Positions 24,632 through 32,117 of a stretch of DNA of 50,612 bases are shown here, one piece after another. A program made the translations under genes and the position numbers. Origin of the DNA: Nocardioides sp. GTDB taxonomy: Bacteria; Actinomycetota; Actinomycetes; Propionibacteriales; Nocardioidaceae. Each line of letters opens with the position of its first letter. Positions within the stretch are counted from its first letter, which is position 1. The notes under the pieces are model-generated. The model searched no databases. It had not been told where the DNA came from and saw nothing but the letters and a program-made list of their open reading frames with translations. Location of the stretch: assembly GCA_030698375.1 (NCBI GenBank), contig JAUYLL010000122.1, positions 1 to 50,612 of the forward strand. Reading direction: 5' to 3'.

Positions 24632-25303
24632 GTGCCGCCCGTCGAACCCCCTGCGACCGCCTGGGTCTTCCCCGACCCCGAGCTGGCCTGGGACGACGAC
24701 CTGGTGGGCCGCGGCGCCGACCTCGAGCCCGGGACCCTGCTCGCGGCGTACCGCAAGGGCCTGTTCCCGATGCCCGGCGGGCCGCGGTCGCCGATGCTGT
24801 GGTGGTCCCCGGTACGCCGGGGCGTGCTGCCCCTGGACGGGCTGCGGGTCAGCCGCTCGCTGCGCCAGTCCGTGCGGCGCTTCGAGATCCGGGTCGACAC
24901 GGCCTTCGAGGAGGTCGTCGCCGAGTGCGCCGACGCGGGCCGGGACGGCGGCTGGATCGACGAGGACGTCGTCGACGCCTACCTGTGCCTGCACGAGCTG
25001 GGGTGGGCGCACTCGGTCGAGGCGTGGCGCGACGGCCGCCTCGTCGGCGGGTTGTACGGCGTCGCGATCGGCGGGCTGTTCGCCGGGGAGTCGATGTTCC
25101 ACCGCGAGCGGGACGCCTCCAAGGTGGCGCTGGTGGCGTTGGTCGACGCGATGCGCGACGAGCACGGCGACAGGCGGCTGCTCGACGTGCAGTGGCAGAC
25201 CCCCCACCTGGCGTCGCTGGGGGTCGTGGAGATCGACCGCACGGAGTACCTCAGCCGGCTGGAGGACGCCCTGCTGCTGCCGTTGCCGGCGCGGTTCGGC
25301 TGA
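24632..25303 (+). CDS. aat: Leucyl/phenylalanyl-tRNA--protein transferase
   Basis: A 223-residue enzyme that adds Leu or Phe from aminoacyl-tRNA to proteins with N-terminal Arg or Lys, marking them for the N-degron pathway. Hallmarks are AAYRKGLFPMP at about residue 34, WWSPVRRGVLPLD, GWIDEDVVDAYLCLHELGWAHSVEAW split across residues 108-130, GLYGVAIGGLFAGESMF and LLDVQWQTPHLASLG. GTG 24632 follows CACAAT (24620-24625) by six bases and gives the normal length. Confidence 0.95.
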   Translation: MPPVEPPATAWVFPDPELAWDDDLVGRGADLEPGTLLAAYRKGLFPMPGGPRSPMLWWSPVRRGVLPLDGLRVSRSLRQSVRRFEIRVDTAFEEVVAECADAGRDGGWIDEDVVDAYLCLHELGWAHSVEAWRDGRLVGGLYGVAIGGLFAGESMFHRERDASKVALVALVDAMRDEHGDRRLLDVQWQTPHLASLGVVEIDRTEYLSRLEDALLLPLPARFG

Positions 25304-25349
25304 TCATCGACTGCGCATCACCGACGCCGCAGAGGTGTAGCGTCGAACG

Positions 25350-26069
25350 ATGGTCCACCCTGATCGCACCGGCATCACCGAGGCCCTCGCGAGCGCGGCC
25401 CGCACCATGCGACACGAGACCGCGCTGGAGGAGACCCTTCAGGCGGTCGTGGAGTCCGCCTGCGCCTCGGTGCCGGGGTTCGACGCCGTCGGCATCTCCA
25501 CCATCGCCAGGGACCGGACGGTGACGACGCAGGCCGCCAGCGGCGACATCGTGCAGATCCTCGACACCCTCCAGTACTCGCTGCGGGAGGGGCCGTGCGT
25601 GGATGCCCTGTACGAGGTCGACCTGCTCGAGGTGCCGCACGTGCGGCACGACCAGCGGTGGCCGCGCTACGTGCCGGCCGCGGTCGAGGTCGGCCTGCGG
25701 GCGCAGATGGCGCTGAAGCTCTACCTCGACGACCAGGGCACCCTCGGGACGATGAACTTCTACTCGACCGAGGCCGAGGAGATCCACCCCGACGCCGGCG
25801 CGATCGCCGACCTCTTCGCGGCGCACGCCGCCGTGGTGCTCGGGCACGCCCGTGAGCAGCAGTCGCTGGGCGAGGCCCTGGCCACCCGCCAGGTCATCGG
25901 CCAGGCGGTGGGCATCGTGATGGAGCGGTACGGCCTGTCCGACTCCCGCGCCTTCGACTTCCTCGTCCGCACCTCCTCGACGAGCAACATCAAGCTGCGC
26001 GTGATCGCCACGGAGCTGGTCCGTGAGGGCGACGAGCCGACGTCGGACGCCGCGGCCGTGACGACCTGA
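25350..26069 (+). CDS. GAF and ANTAR domain protein (RNA-binding antiterminator)
   Basis: A 239-residue regulator. Residues about 20-165 form a GAF sensor domain. Residues about 180-230 form the three-helix ANTAR domain (QVIGQAVGIVMERYGLSDS, then AFDFLVRTSS), which binds tandem hexaloop hairpins in nascent RNA and prevents termination. It is a soluble one-component type without a kinase. TAGCGT (25338-25343) lies six bases before the ATG. I found no obvious tandem hexaloop target directly adjacent. Confidence 0.92.
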   Translation: MVHPDRTGITEALASAARTMRHETALEETLQAVVESACASVPGFDAVGISTIARDRTVTTQAASGDIVQILDTLQYSLREGPCVDALYEVDLLEVPHVRHDQRWPRYVPAAVEVGLRAQMALKLYLDDQGTLGTMNFYSTEAEEIHPDAGAIADLFAAHAAVVLGHAREQQSLGEALATRQVIGQAVGIVMERYGLSDSRAFDFLVRTSSTSNIKLRVIATELVREGDEPTSDAAAVTT

Positions 26070-26073
26070 GGGG

Positions 26074-26940
26074 TCACTTGAGCAGGCGCGACATCCGCCG
26101 GTCGGCCAGCGGCTTGCCACCGGTCTGGCAGGTCGGGCAGTACTGGAGCGAGGAGTCGGCGAAGGAGACCTCGGCGACGGTGTCGCCGCAGACCGGGCAG
26201 GCCTCCCCGGTCCGGCCGTGCACCGCGAGGTGCGCTTTCTTCTCACCCTTGAGGTCGGCCGCGCCGAGTCCCGCGGTCCGGGCCACGGCGGCGCCGAGGA
26301 CGTCGCGGATCGCGGTGAAGAGCGTCTCGCGGTCGTCGGGGTCGAGGCTCGAGGCCGGCTTGAACGGGGACATCCGGGCTGCGTGCAGGATCTCGTCGGA
26401 GTAGGCGTTGCCGATCCCGGCGATCGTGCCCTGGTGGCGCAGCACGCCCTTGACCTGGGAACGCCCGGCCTCGTCGAGGATCCGGCCCAGGACCTCGACC
26501 GTGAAGTCCTCCGCGAGGGGGTCGGGCCCCAGGCGCGCGATGCCCTCGACGTCGGCGGGGGAGCGGACGACGTACATCGCGAGGCTCTTCTTGGTGCCGG
26601 CCTCGGTGATGTCGAGCCCCGACCCGTCGTCGAGCACGATGCGCGCCGCGAGCGGGGACTTGTTCGACGGCTTCGGCGGCACCTTCGGCACCTCGTCGCG
26701 CCAGCGGATCCAGCCCGCGCGCGCCAGGTGGAGGACGAGGTGCAGCCCGTCGACCTCGAGGTCGAGGAACTTGCCGTGCCGGGCCACCCCATCGACGAAG
26801 GAGCCGTGCAGCGCGTGCAGTGGCGGGTCGAAGGTCTTCAGCGCACTGAACGTCGCGAGGTCCACCCGCACCACCGCCCGCCCGTCGAGCCGACCCCCCA
26901 GGTCCTCGACGAGCGCCTGCACCTCCGGCAGCTCGGGCAC
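26074..26940 (-). CDS. Fpg/Nei family DNA glycosylase
   Basis: A 288-residue bifunctional base-excision repair glycosylase and AP lyase. The mature N-terminus PELPEVQALVEDL provides the catalytic Pro and Glu. The middle has the helix-two-turn-helix GIGNAYSDEILHAARMSP. The C-terminal zinc finger has two CxxC pairs (CPVCG and CPTCQ, about residues 249-272). It removes oxidised purines or pyrimidines; Fpg versus Nei specificity cannot be settled by eye. The GTG start follows TAGACT (26952-26947) by six bases. Its stop is four bases from the convergent ANTAR gene. Confidence 0.93.
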   Translation of the reverse strand: MPELPEVQALVEDLGGRLDGRAVVRVDLATFSALKTFDPPLHALHGSFVDGVARHGKFLDLEVDGLHLVLHLARAGWIRWRDEVPKVPPKPSNKSPLAARIVLDDGSGLDITEAGTKKSLAMYVVRSPADVEGIARLGPDPLAEDFTVEVLGRILDEAGRSQVKGVLRHQGTIAGIGNAYSDEILHAARMSPFKPASSLDPDDRETLFTAIRDVLGAAVARTAGLGAADLKGEKKAHLAVHGRTGEACPVCGDTVAEVSFADSSLQYCPTCQTGGKPLADRRMSRLLK

Positions 26941-26977
26941 ACTCCCAGTCTAGGAGGACCGGCGTCGATGGGGTGCG

Positions 26978-27001
26978 GAGTCCCCGGCCGGCCGGGGACT
27001 C
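26978..27001. repeat. 24-bp perfect palindrome upstream of the glycosylase gene
   Basis: Every base of this 24-bp segment pairs with its mirror; the core is CCCCGGCCGGCCGGGG. It lies 38 bases upstream of the Fpg/Nei start, just beyond the probable -10 hexamer, and about 120 bases upstream of the ATPase start. An operator or a DNA-structure element would fit. It is far from any 3' end on the strand it would terminate. Confidence 0.8.
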
Positions 27002-27119
27002 ATTCGCGTGTCAGGCAGTTCAACACCCCAAACCGACAAATTCACCCGACAGGCGACACGCGCTACCGCCCGCTACGGCAATCTACGAAGAACCCTAGAG
27101 AGTCGAATATCCTCCGATC

Positions 27120-28319
27120 GTGGACCCGATCCGGAACCCGTACGCCCCCGGCGCCGGCCAGCGCCCGCCCGAGCTCGCCGGCCGTGACCGGGAGCTGTCG
27201 CAGTTCGAGGTCACCCTCGAGCGGGTCGCCGCGGGCCGTCCCGAGCGGTCGATGGTGCTCTCCGGGCTCCGCGGTGTCGGCAAGACGGTGCTGCTCAACG
27301 CGCTCCGCGGGCAGGCGGTCCAGCGCGCGTGGGGGACCGGCAAGCTCGAGGCGCGCCCCGACCAGTCGCTGCGGATCCCGATCGCGCAGGCCGTGCACGC
27401 CGCGGTCCGCGAGGTCGCGCACCGGCACCGGGACCCCGACCGGGTCGACGCGGTCGCCGGGGTGCTTGCGGCGTTCGCGCAGCGCACCGCGCTGGAGGAC
27501 CGCAAGGGCATTCGCTGGCGCCCCCCGGTCGACGTACCCGCCACCCGCGGTCGCGCCGACTCCGGCGACCTCGAGCTCGACCTGGTCGAGCTGTTCACCG
27601 ACACCGCCGACCTTGCCCGCGATCTCGGCGTCGGGATCGCGCTCTTCGTCGACGAGATGCAGGACGTCGCCCCGTCCGAGCTCGCGGCGCTCTGCGGCGC
27701 CTGCCACGAGATCAGCCAGCAGGGCGCTCCGCTGGTGGTCGTGGGAGCCGGCCTCCCGCACCTCCCGGTCGCCCTGGCCGCGGCCAAGTCGTACGCCGAG
27801 CGGTTGTTCCGCTACGTCCGCGTCGACCGGCTGCCCCGGCCGATGGCCGACCGTGCATGGCTGCTGCCGGCCGCGAGCGAGGGCGTCACGATCACCCCGG
27901 AAGCGCTCGACGAGCTCTACCGGCTCACCGACGGATACCCGTACTTCGTGCAGGCCTACGGCAAGGTCACCTGGGACACGGCCGTCGCCGACCCGATCGA
28001 GGTCGCCGACGTGCAAGCGGCTGCCCCGGACGCGGAGGCCGAGCTGGCGGTGGGCTTCTTTGGCGCGCGTTACGACCGGGCGACCCCGGCCGAGCGCGAC
28101 TACATGAGCGCCATGGCCGACCTCGGCGGTGTGCCGGAGAACCCCGACGACGGCCCGGTCACCACCGCCGCGGTCGCGAAGAGCCTGGGCCGCAAGCCGC
28201 AGTCGCTCTCCCCGGCGCGCGACGGGCTGATCAAGAAGGGGCTGGTCTACTCCTCCGAGCGCGGCACGGTCGCGTTCACCGTCCCGCACTTCGGCAAGTT
28301 CCTGCGCGCCCAGCGCTGA
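27120..28319 (+). CDS. AAA-type ATPase with C-terminal winged-helix-like domain
   Basis: A 399-residue protein with Walker A GLRGVGKT at about residue 44, Walker B and sensor region IALFVDEMQDV at about 178, and a C-terminal helical domain resembling a winged helix (AVAKSLGRKPQSLSPARDGL then KKGLVYSSERGTVAFTVP). The layout is that of the ORC/STAND-like ATPase_2 group, which often acts as a signalling or DNA-binding switch. The partner is unknown. GTG 27120 lies six bases after TATCCT (27108-27113). The 118 bases before it are unusually AT-rich for this window. Confidence 0.8.
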   Translation: MDPIRNPYAPGAGQRPPELAGRDRELSQFEVTLERVAAGRPERSMVLSGLRGVGKTVLLNALRGQAVQRAWGTGKLEARPDQSLRIPIAQAVHAAVREVAHRHRDPDRVDAVAGVLAAFAQRTALEDRKGIRWRPPVDVPATRGRADSGDLELDLVELFTDTADLARDLGVGIALFVDEMQDVAPSELAALCGACHEISQQGAPLVVVGAGLPHLPVALAAAKSYAERLFRYVRVDRLPRPMADRAWLLPAASEGVTITPEALDELYRLTDGYPYFVQAYGKVTWDTAVADPIEVADVQAAAPDAEAELAVGFFGARYDRATPAERDYMSAMADLGGVPENPDDGPVTTAAVAKSLGRKPQSLSPARDGLIKKGLVYSSERGTVAFTVPHFGKFLRAQR

Positions 28320-28387
28320 GGCGCCCTGTCGCCGGGTGTGTGGACACGAAACTCCAGATCAAGGGCCGTGGAACGTGTCCGAAGCAC

Positions 28388-28415
28388 GAAAGTCACTACA
28401 TGTGTAGTGACTTTC
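28388..28415. repeat. Perfect inverted repeat between convergent genes (bidirectional terminator or BlaI/MecI-like site)
   Basis: Arms of 13 bases (28388-28400 and 28403-28415) flank the dinucleotide TG. It sits 69 bases after the ATPase stop and covers the stop codon (28396-28398) of the oxidoreductase, so termination in both directions is the simple reading. The core ACTACAnnTGTAGT also resembles operators of BlaI/MecI/CopY repressors. There is no gene start nearby for such a repressor to control. Confidence 0.7.
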
Positions 28416-29274
28416 CACCCCTCAAGCCGACGTCGGCGGCGAAGCGCCGGAGGCCGTCGAGCTTCTGGTCGAGGGTGACGTCGGTGCCGGAGTAGTAGGC
28501 CCACGGCATGGTGAGCATCGCGGTGACCCCACCCTCCTCGGCGGCGGCGAAGTGCTCGGGCAGGAACGCGTCGGTGAGTGAGGCGAGGACGGTCAGCGGC
28601 TCGTCGGCGCGGCCGAGCTCGGCGCGCACCTCCCGGATCCGCCGTACGCCGGCCAGCACCTGCTCGGTCGGGAGCAGGTCGGCGATCCAGCCGTCGTTGC
28701 GCGCCGCCCGCCGGTAGGCCGCCTCGCTCAGGCCGCCGGCGTACACCGGGATCGGGGGCGGGGAGGGCTCCATCTCCAGGCGCGGGGTGGGGAAGAGCGG
28801 CCCGTCGTGCTCGGTCCACCCCGGCGCCCAGAGCTTCCGCATCAGGTCGAGCATCTCGTCGGTGCGCGCCCCGCGGCGATCGAACGGTGCGCCGAGCAGC
28901 TCGAACTCGTCGCGGCACCAGCCCACTCCCACCCCGAGCTCGACCCGGCCCTCCGCGAGGACGGCGGCGGTCGAGATCGCCTTGGCGGCCGAGTAGGGGT
29001 CGCGCATCGCCGGGATGAAGACCGAGGTCACGAACCGCAGCCGGGTCGTGCGGGCGGCGAGCGCGCCGATGAGCACCCACGGGTCCGGCCACGGGGTGAA
29101 CGGCTCCCAGCGCCGCTCGCCGTCGTCGGTGTAGGGGTAGGGCGTGCTCAGCGTCTCGAGGTTGACGACATGGTCGGGAATGCCGATGCCGGCGTACCCC
29201 AGCTCATCGGCGGCCTCGGCGATCGCCATCGTCTCGGCGGGCTCGCCGAACGCGGTCGAGACGTAGAACTCCAC
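28396..29274 (-). CDS. LLM-class (luciferase-like, probably F420-dependent) oxidoreductase
   Basis: A 292-residue TIM-barrel oxidoreductase. It has the N-terminal EAADELGYAGIGIPDH, the pattern GRVELGVGVGWCRDEFELLG at about 90-109 and PIPVYAGGLSEAAYRRAAR at about 152, all typical of LLM enzymes that use F420 or flavin. The substrate is unknown. GTG 29274 is chosen because GGAAGG precedes it and the family begins with the beta strand FYVSTAFG; longer in-frame starts add 41 residues without homologous character. The last five residues are coded inside the inverted repeat at 28388-28415, which may mean that the original C-terminus was altered. Confidence 0.87.
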   Translation of the reverse strand: MEFYVSTAFGEPAETMAIAEAADELGYAGIGIPDHVVNLETLSTPYPYTDDGERRWEPFTPWPDPWVLIGALAARTTRLRFVTSVFIPAMRDPYSAAKAISTAAVLAEGRVELGVGVGWCRDEFELLGAPFDRRGARTDEMLDLMRKLWAPGWTEHDGPLFPTPRLEMEPSPPPIPVYAGGLSEAAYRRAARNDGWIADLLPTEQVLAGVRRIREVRAELGRADEPLTVLASLTDAFLPEHFAAAEEGGVTAMLTMPWAYYSGTDVTLDQKLDGLRRFAADVGLRGGKSLHM

Positions 29275-29351
29275 GAGGTGCCTTCCGGATCGGCAGCGGA
29301 CACGCCGGAACGCTAGCGGGCAGCGGGGCGGCAGGTGCGAGAATGGCGCGC

Positions 29352-30194
29352 ATGGCTGCCGCTCTCTGGCGGGGGGGCCGTCCACCGACCCCGTCACGAC
29401 CGCAGGTCGTCGCGCACCGCGGAGCCAGCCACGCCAAGGCCGAACACACCCTCGGTGCCTACGTCGCCGCCCTCGACGAGGGGGCCGAGGCGCTGGAGTG
29501 CGACGTCCGGCTCACCGCCGACGGTCACCTGGTCTGCGTGCACGACCGCGACCTGCGTCGTACGGCGAACAACCGCGGCGTGGTCTCGACGATGCGCCTG
29601 GCCGAGCTCGACGACCTCGACTTCGCCCAGTGGAAGAGCCCGTGGGCCGACCTCGACGACGAGGCGCCCGACTACGACGAGGCGCACCACCGGGTACTGA
29701 CCCTGCGCACGCTCCTGGAGACCGTCGCGGACTACGAGCGCCCCGTCGACATCGCCATCGAGACCAAGCACCCCACGCGGTACGCCGGGCTGGTCGAGCG
29801 CCGCCTGGTCGAGCTGCTCGCGGAGTTCGGGTGGGCCGGCGCGGACTCGCCGGCGCGGGTGATGAGCTTCTCCTGGGTGGCGATGAACCGCGTGCGCCGG
29901 CTCGCCCCCGACCTCGACATCGTCCTCCTCCTCGACCACGCGTTCTCCTGGCGGATGACCGCGGCGCTCCGCGAGGACCACTGGATCGCGGGTCCGGGCA
30001 TCGACCTGCTCCGCGACCAGCCCCGCTTCGCCCAGCGGCTGAGGAAGGACGGGTTGCGGGTCCACGTGTGGGTGGTGAACACGCCCGAGGACCTCGACCT
30101 GTGCCGCGAGCTGGGCGTGGAGGCGATCATCACCGACCGTCCGCGCGCGGCGATCGAGCACTACACGGCCGGGCCGGGCCGGGCGGCCCGGTGA
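29352..30194 (+). CDS. Glycerophosphodiester phosphodiesterase family protein
   Basis: A 280-residue GDPD TIM barrel. It has HRGASHAKAEHTLGAY near residue 25, the metal ligands ECDVRLTADGHLVCVHD at about 50-66 and IAIETKHP at about 136, and the C-terminal HVWVVNTPEDLDLC. It hydrolyses glycerophosphodiesters to glycerol 3-phosphate and an alcohol. No signal peptide is apparent, so it is probably cytoplasmic. ATG 29343 is an alternative start three codons earlier; 29352 fits the hexamer GAGAAT with a seven-base spacer. Confidence 0.92.
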   Translation: MAAALWRGGRPPTPSRPQVVAHRGASHAKAEHTLGAYVAALDEGAEALECDVRLTADGHLVCVHDRDLRRTANNRGVVSTMRLAELDDLDFAQWKSPWADLDDEAPDYDEAHHRVLTLRTLLETVADYERPVDIAIETKHPTRYAGLVERRLVELLAEFGWAGADSPARVMSFSWVAMNRVRRLAPDLDIVLLLDHAFSWRMTAALREDHWIAGPGIDLLRDQPRFAQRLRKDGLRVHVWVVNTPEDLDLCRELGVEAIITDRPRAAIEHYTAGPGRAAR

Positions 30195-30252
30195 CCTGAC
30201 TGCGTGGTGGGGTGGTGACCTGTCTCACGGGCGCCTCCGCCGGGGAGGTCAC

Positions 30253-30278
30253 GTTTCGCTCTCCCGGCCTCAGGGAAT
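30253..30278 (+). promoter_or_regulatory. SigB/SigF-type stress promoter candidate
   Basis: GTTT at 30253-30256, a 16-base spacer and GGGAAT at 30273-30278 match the actinobacterial group-3 sigma factor consensus GTTT-N14-16-GGGTAT with one mismatch. It is 36 bases before the start of an RsbW-like kinase gene, the class of protein that controls such sigma factors. Confidence 0.55.
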
Positions 30279-30314
30279 CCTCGGCGGCGACTGGCCAGAG
30301 AAGGGGTGATTCGC

Positions 30315-30731
30315 GTGGTGGCACCTGTCGTGGGAGTGGAGCCGGCACCTGAGGTGCTCCGGCTCCCGTTCACGCCTGCTGCCGTCTCCGACGCGCGAGC
30401 CGCCCTGCGCGCCTGGCTCCGCGACGCCGGCATCGAGTCCGACTACGCCTACGACGCGCGGCTCGTTGTCTCCGAGCTTGTCGGCAACGCCATCCGCCAC
30501 GCCCAGCCGCTCCCCGACGACACCCTGACCGTCGCCTGGGAGCTGGACCGGCACGGCATCCACATCGCCGTCACCGACGGCGGTGGGACCGACCGTCCCC
30601 AGCGCGTGCGCGCCGAGCCCACGTCGACCTCGGGCCGCGGCATGGCGATCGTGGAGTCGCTCGCGCTGCGCTGGTGGACCGACAAGGGCCGCACCCGGAC
30701 GACGGTGCACGCCCTCGTTCCGACCTCCTGA
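30315..30731 (+). CDS. RsbW-like HATPase (anti-sigma / serine kinase fold)
   Basis: A 138-residue GHKL ATPase domain with the N-box VVSELVGNAIRHAQ at about 50, DGGGTDRPQ at about 90 and GRGMAIVESLALRWW at about 109. Proteins of this size are anti-sigma factors that also phosphorylate an anti-anti-sigma partner. No sigma factor or STAS gene is adjacent, so the partner is elsewhere. AGAAGGGG eight bases before GTG 30315 supports this start; GTG 30306 is possible. Confidence 0.85.
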   Translation: MVAPVVGVEPAPEVLRLPFTPAAVSDARAALRAWLRDAGIESDYAYDARLVVSELVGNAIRHAQPLPDDTLTVAWELDRHGIHIAVTDGGGTDRPQRVRAEPTSTSGRGMAIVESLALRWWTDKGRTRTTVHALVPTS

Positions 30732-30776
30732 CGCCCCGGGGCGTCGTCGTAGCCTTGCCCGGCTAGCCTTCGCCCC

Positions 30777-31724
30777 ATGGGCAAGAAGTCGCGTATCAAG
30801 TCCCGCTCCCAGGTCGCTGAGACCCCGGCCGGCGAGGTCGGGCCCCGTCAGCCCTGCCCGTGCGGGTCGGGCCGGCGCTACAAGGCGTGCCACGGCAGCG
30901 CCGACGGCCCGCCCCCGGCCTTCGTTCGGCGGCCCTTCGAGGGCATGCCCGGCGAGTGCGACCTGATCGCCCTGCGCGAGCTGGTGCCGTCCGCCACGGC
31001 ACCGCTGACCGTGCCGGGCGCGGGGGAGCGCACCGTCCTCGTCACCAGCCTGAACCCGGGTGCCGTCCCGGCGCTGGTGCGCGACGACGGCACGATCTGG
31101 CTGGGCCTCCAGGTCCAGCACGCGTACGGCGACCCGAGCCGCGACCTCGCGGCCGTCCTGACCAAGGCCCTCGACGCCGAGCACGGCACGAGCGTGGGCC
31201 TCACCACCGCCCCTGCGCCCGACGCCCCGCGCCTCCAGGACCTGGTGGAGCAGGACGCGCTCGACGTGACCGTCCACGAGGGCTTCGCCTGGTGGGTCGC
31301 CGACGTCGACGACGAGGACGGCAGCCTCGCGGCCGCCCTCGAGCAGGCCGACGCCGCGGCGACCCCCACGCTGCGGCTGACGTCGGTGGACGCGGCCTAC
31401 TGGACCGACGTGGGCTCGAAGGAGCACCTGCGCTGGGTGATGCCCCACGACGAGGACGCGCTGCTCGACGCCCTGGCGCGCCTGCACGCCGCCGGACGCA
31501 CCGGCCTCGTCGAGGACTCCCGGCTCGTCGGCATGTTCCGTGCACACGGTCTGCTGGTGCCGGTCTGGGACCTCGCGGTGGGCACCGGCGCCGAGGCGCT
31601 GGAGGAGCCGGCCGCCGCTTTCGCCACGGCGCTCGACGAGGCGCTCGCGGCCACGACGCCGCTCACCGCCGAGGAGCGCTCGGCGCGTTCGGGGCTGGCC
31701 AACCGGCAGCTCACCATCCGCTGA
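30777..31724 (+). CDS. SEC-C motif protein, DUF5926-like
   Basis: A 315-residue protein. Its N-terminus is basic (MGKKSRIKSRSQ) and is followed by a SEC-C zinc motif PCPCGSGRRYKACHG at residues 26-40, the element that in SecA binds zinc and ribosomes or SecB. The remaining 270 residues match the uncharacterised DUF5926 pattern. A ribosome or translocase connection is inference from SEC-C only. TAGCCT (30764-30769) is seven bases before the ATG, and a second TAGCCT lies at 30750-30755 within a short tandem duplication. Confidence 0.85.
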   Translation: MGKKSRIKSRSQVAETPAGEVGPRQPCPCGSGRRYKACHGSADGPPPAFVRRPFEGMPGECDLIALRELVPSATAPLTVPGAGERTVLVTSLNPGAVPALVRDDGTIWLGLQVQHAYGDPSRDLAAVLTKALDAEHGTSVGLTTAPAPDAPRLQDLVEQDALDVTVHEGFAWWVADVDDEDGSLAAALEQADAAATPTLRLTSVDAAYWTDVGSKEHLRWVMPHDEDALLDALARLHAAGRTGLVEDSRLVGMFRAHGLLVPVWDLAVGTGAEALEEPAAAFATALDEALAATTPLTAEERSARSGLANRQLTIR

Positions 31725-31729
31725 AAGCT

Positions 31730-31784
31730 CTGCTGAGCCGCTGCTGATCCGCAGCAAGTCTTCTGCTGACCCGCAGCATCCGCG
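31730..31784. repeat. Five 11-bp units in helical phase upstream of the small-RNA promoter
   Basis: From 31730 the sequence divides into 11-base units. CTGCTGAGCCG, CTGCTGATCCG and CTGCTGACCCG stand at offsets 0, 11 and 33, and CAGCA-beginning units at 22 and 44. Two of the pairs form hairpins of the type TGCTG-n5-CAGCA. It begins six bases after the DUF5926-like stop and ends 19 bases before the -35 hexamer of the probable small RNA. A phased binding array is a fair reading. Confidence 0.6.
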
Positions 31785-31836
31785 CAAGTTCGGCCCCCGC
31801 GGTTGTCCCGCATCCGGCGGGGCGTTAGATTTGCAG

Positions 31837-31883
31837 TCACCCGGTCGCTGTCGTATCCCCCGTCGACAGCGACCGGGCTTTTT
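31837..31883 (+). ncRNA. Probable small RNA, 6C-RNA-like
   Basis: A promoter with TTGTCC (31803-31808), a 16-base spacer and TTAGAT (31825-31830) points to a start near 31837. The transcript would be about 47 nt and consists mainly of one hairpin (31840-31853 with 31864-31877, fourteen perfect pairs), with a C-rich loop containing five C, followed by TTTTT. C-rich hairpin loops and this compact layout recall the actinomycete 6C RNA. The known family has two such hairpins with six or more C, so the name is tentative. No reading frame of note lies in it on the plus strand. Confidence 0.5.
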
Positions 31884-32052
31884 CATGTCCGGGTGCGCCT
31901 GCAGTGGTCTGCGGGGGCATCGGGGCGGCGTCGCTGGCCGGGACGGTGAGGGCACCGCCGGCGAGGACTAGGAAGAAGGTCATCAGCAGCGCGGTGGTCC
32001 GGCGACCGCGCACCAGGCGGGAGGACGCGACGGAGGAGTGAGAGCGAGACAC
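31837..32052 (-). CDS. Small putative secreted peptide
   Basis: A 71-residue frame from GTG 32052 with GGAG seven bases upstream. The N-terminus is basic (RLVRGRRTT), followed by the hydrophobic core ALLMTFFLVLAGGALTV and a signal-peptidase-like site SDA-AP. This leaves a mature peptide of about 29 residues without cysteine. Third-position GC is high over the first 48 codons and then falls where the frame enters the opposite-strand small RNA and terminator. Either the true gene was longer and has been cut there, or only the first part is functional. It follows an 88-residue membrane protein gene by 65 bases. Function unknown. Confidence 0.5.
   Translation of the reverse strand: MSRSHSSVASSRLVRGRRTTALLMTFFLVLAGGALTVPASDAAPMPPQTTAGAPGHEKARSLSTGDTTATG
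31840..31883 (+). terminator. Strong intrinsic terminator
   Basis: A fourteen-pair GC-rich stem with a ten-base loop is followed by CTTTTTC. It is the only textbook rho-independent terminator with a T tract in the window. It would end the small RNA and any readthrough from the DUF5926-like gene. Confidence 0.9.
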
Positions 32053-32117
32053 GGGAGGGCTCCGGGAGGGAGATCAGGAGGGCAGACGCCTTCCCATCGG
32101 CAGCCCGGGGCGCGACC

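Noticed and set aside
31840-31883. c-di-AMP (ydaO) riboswitch, suggested by proximity to a secreted peptide gene
   Set aside because: The required conserved multi-stem core is absent, and the element is a single hairpin with a T tract on the opposite strand to the peptide gene.
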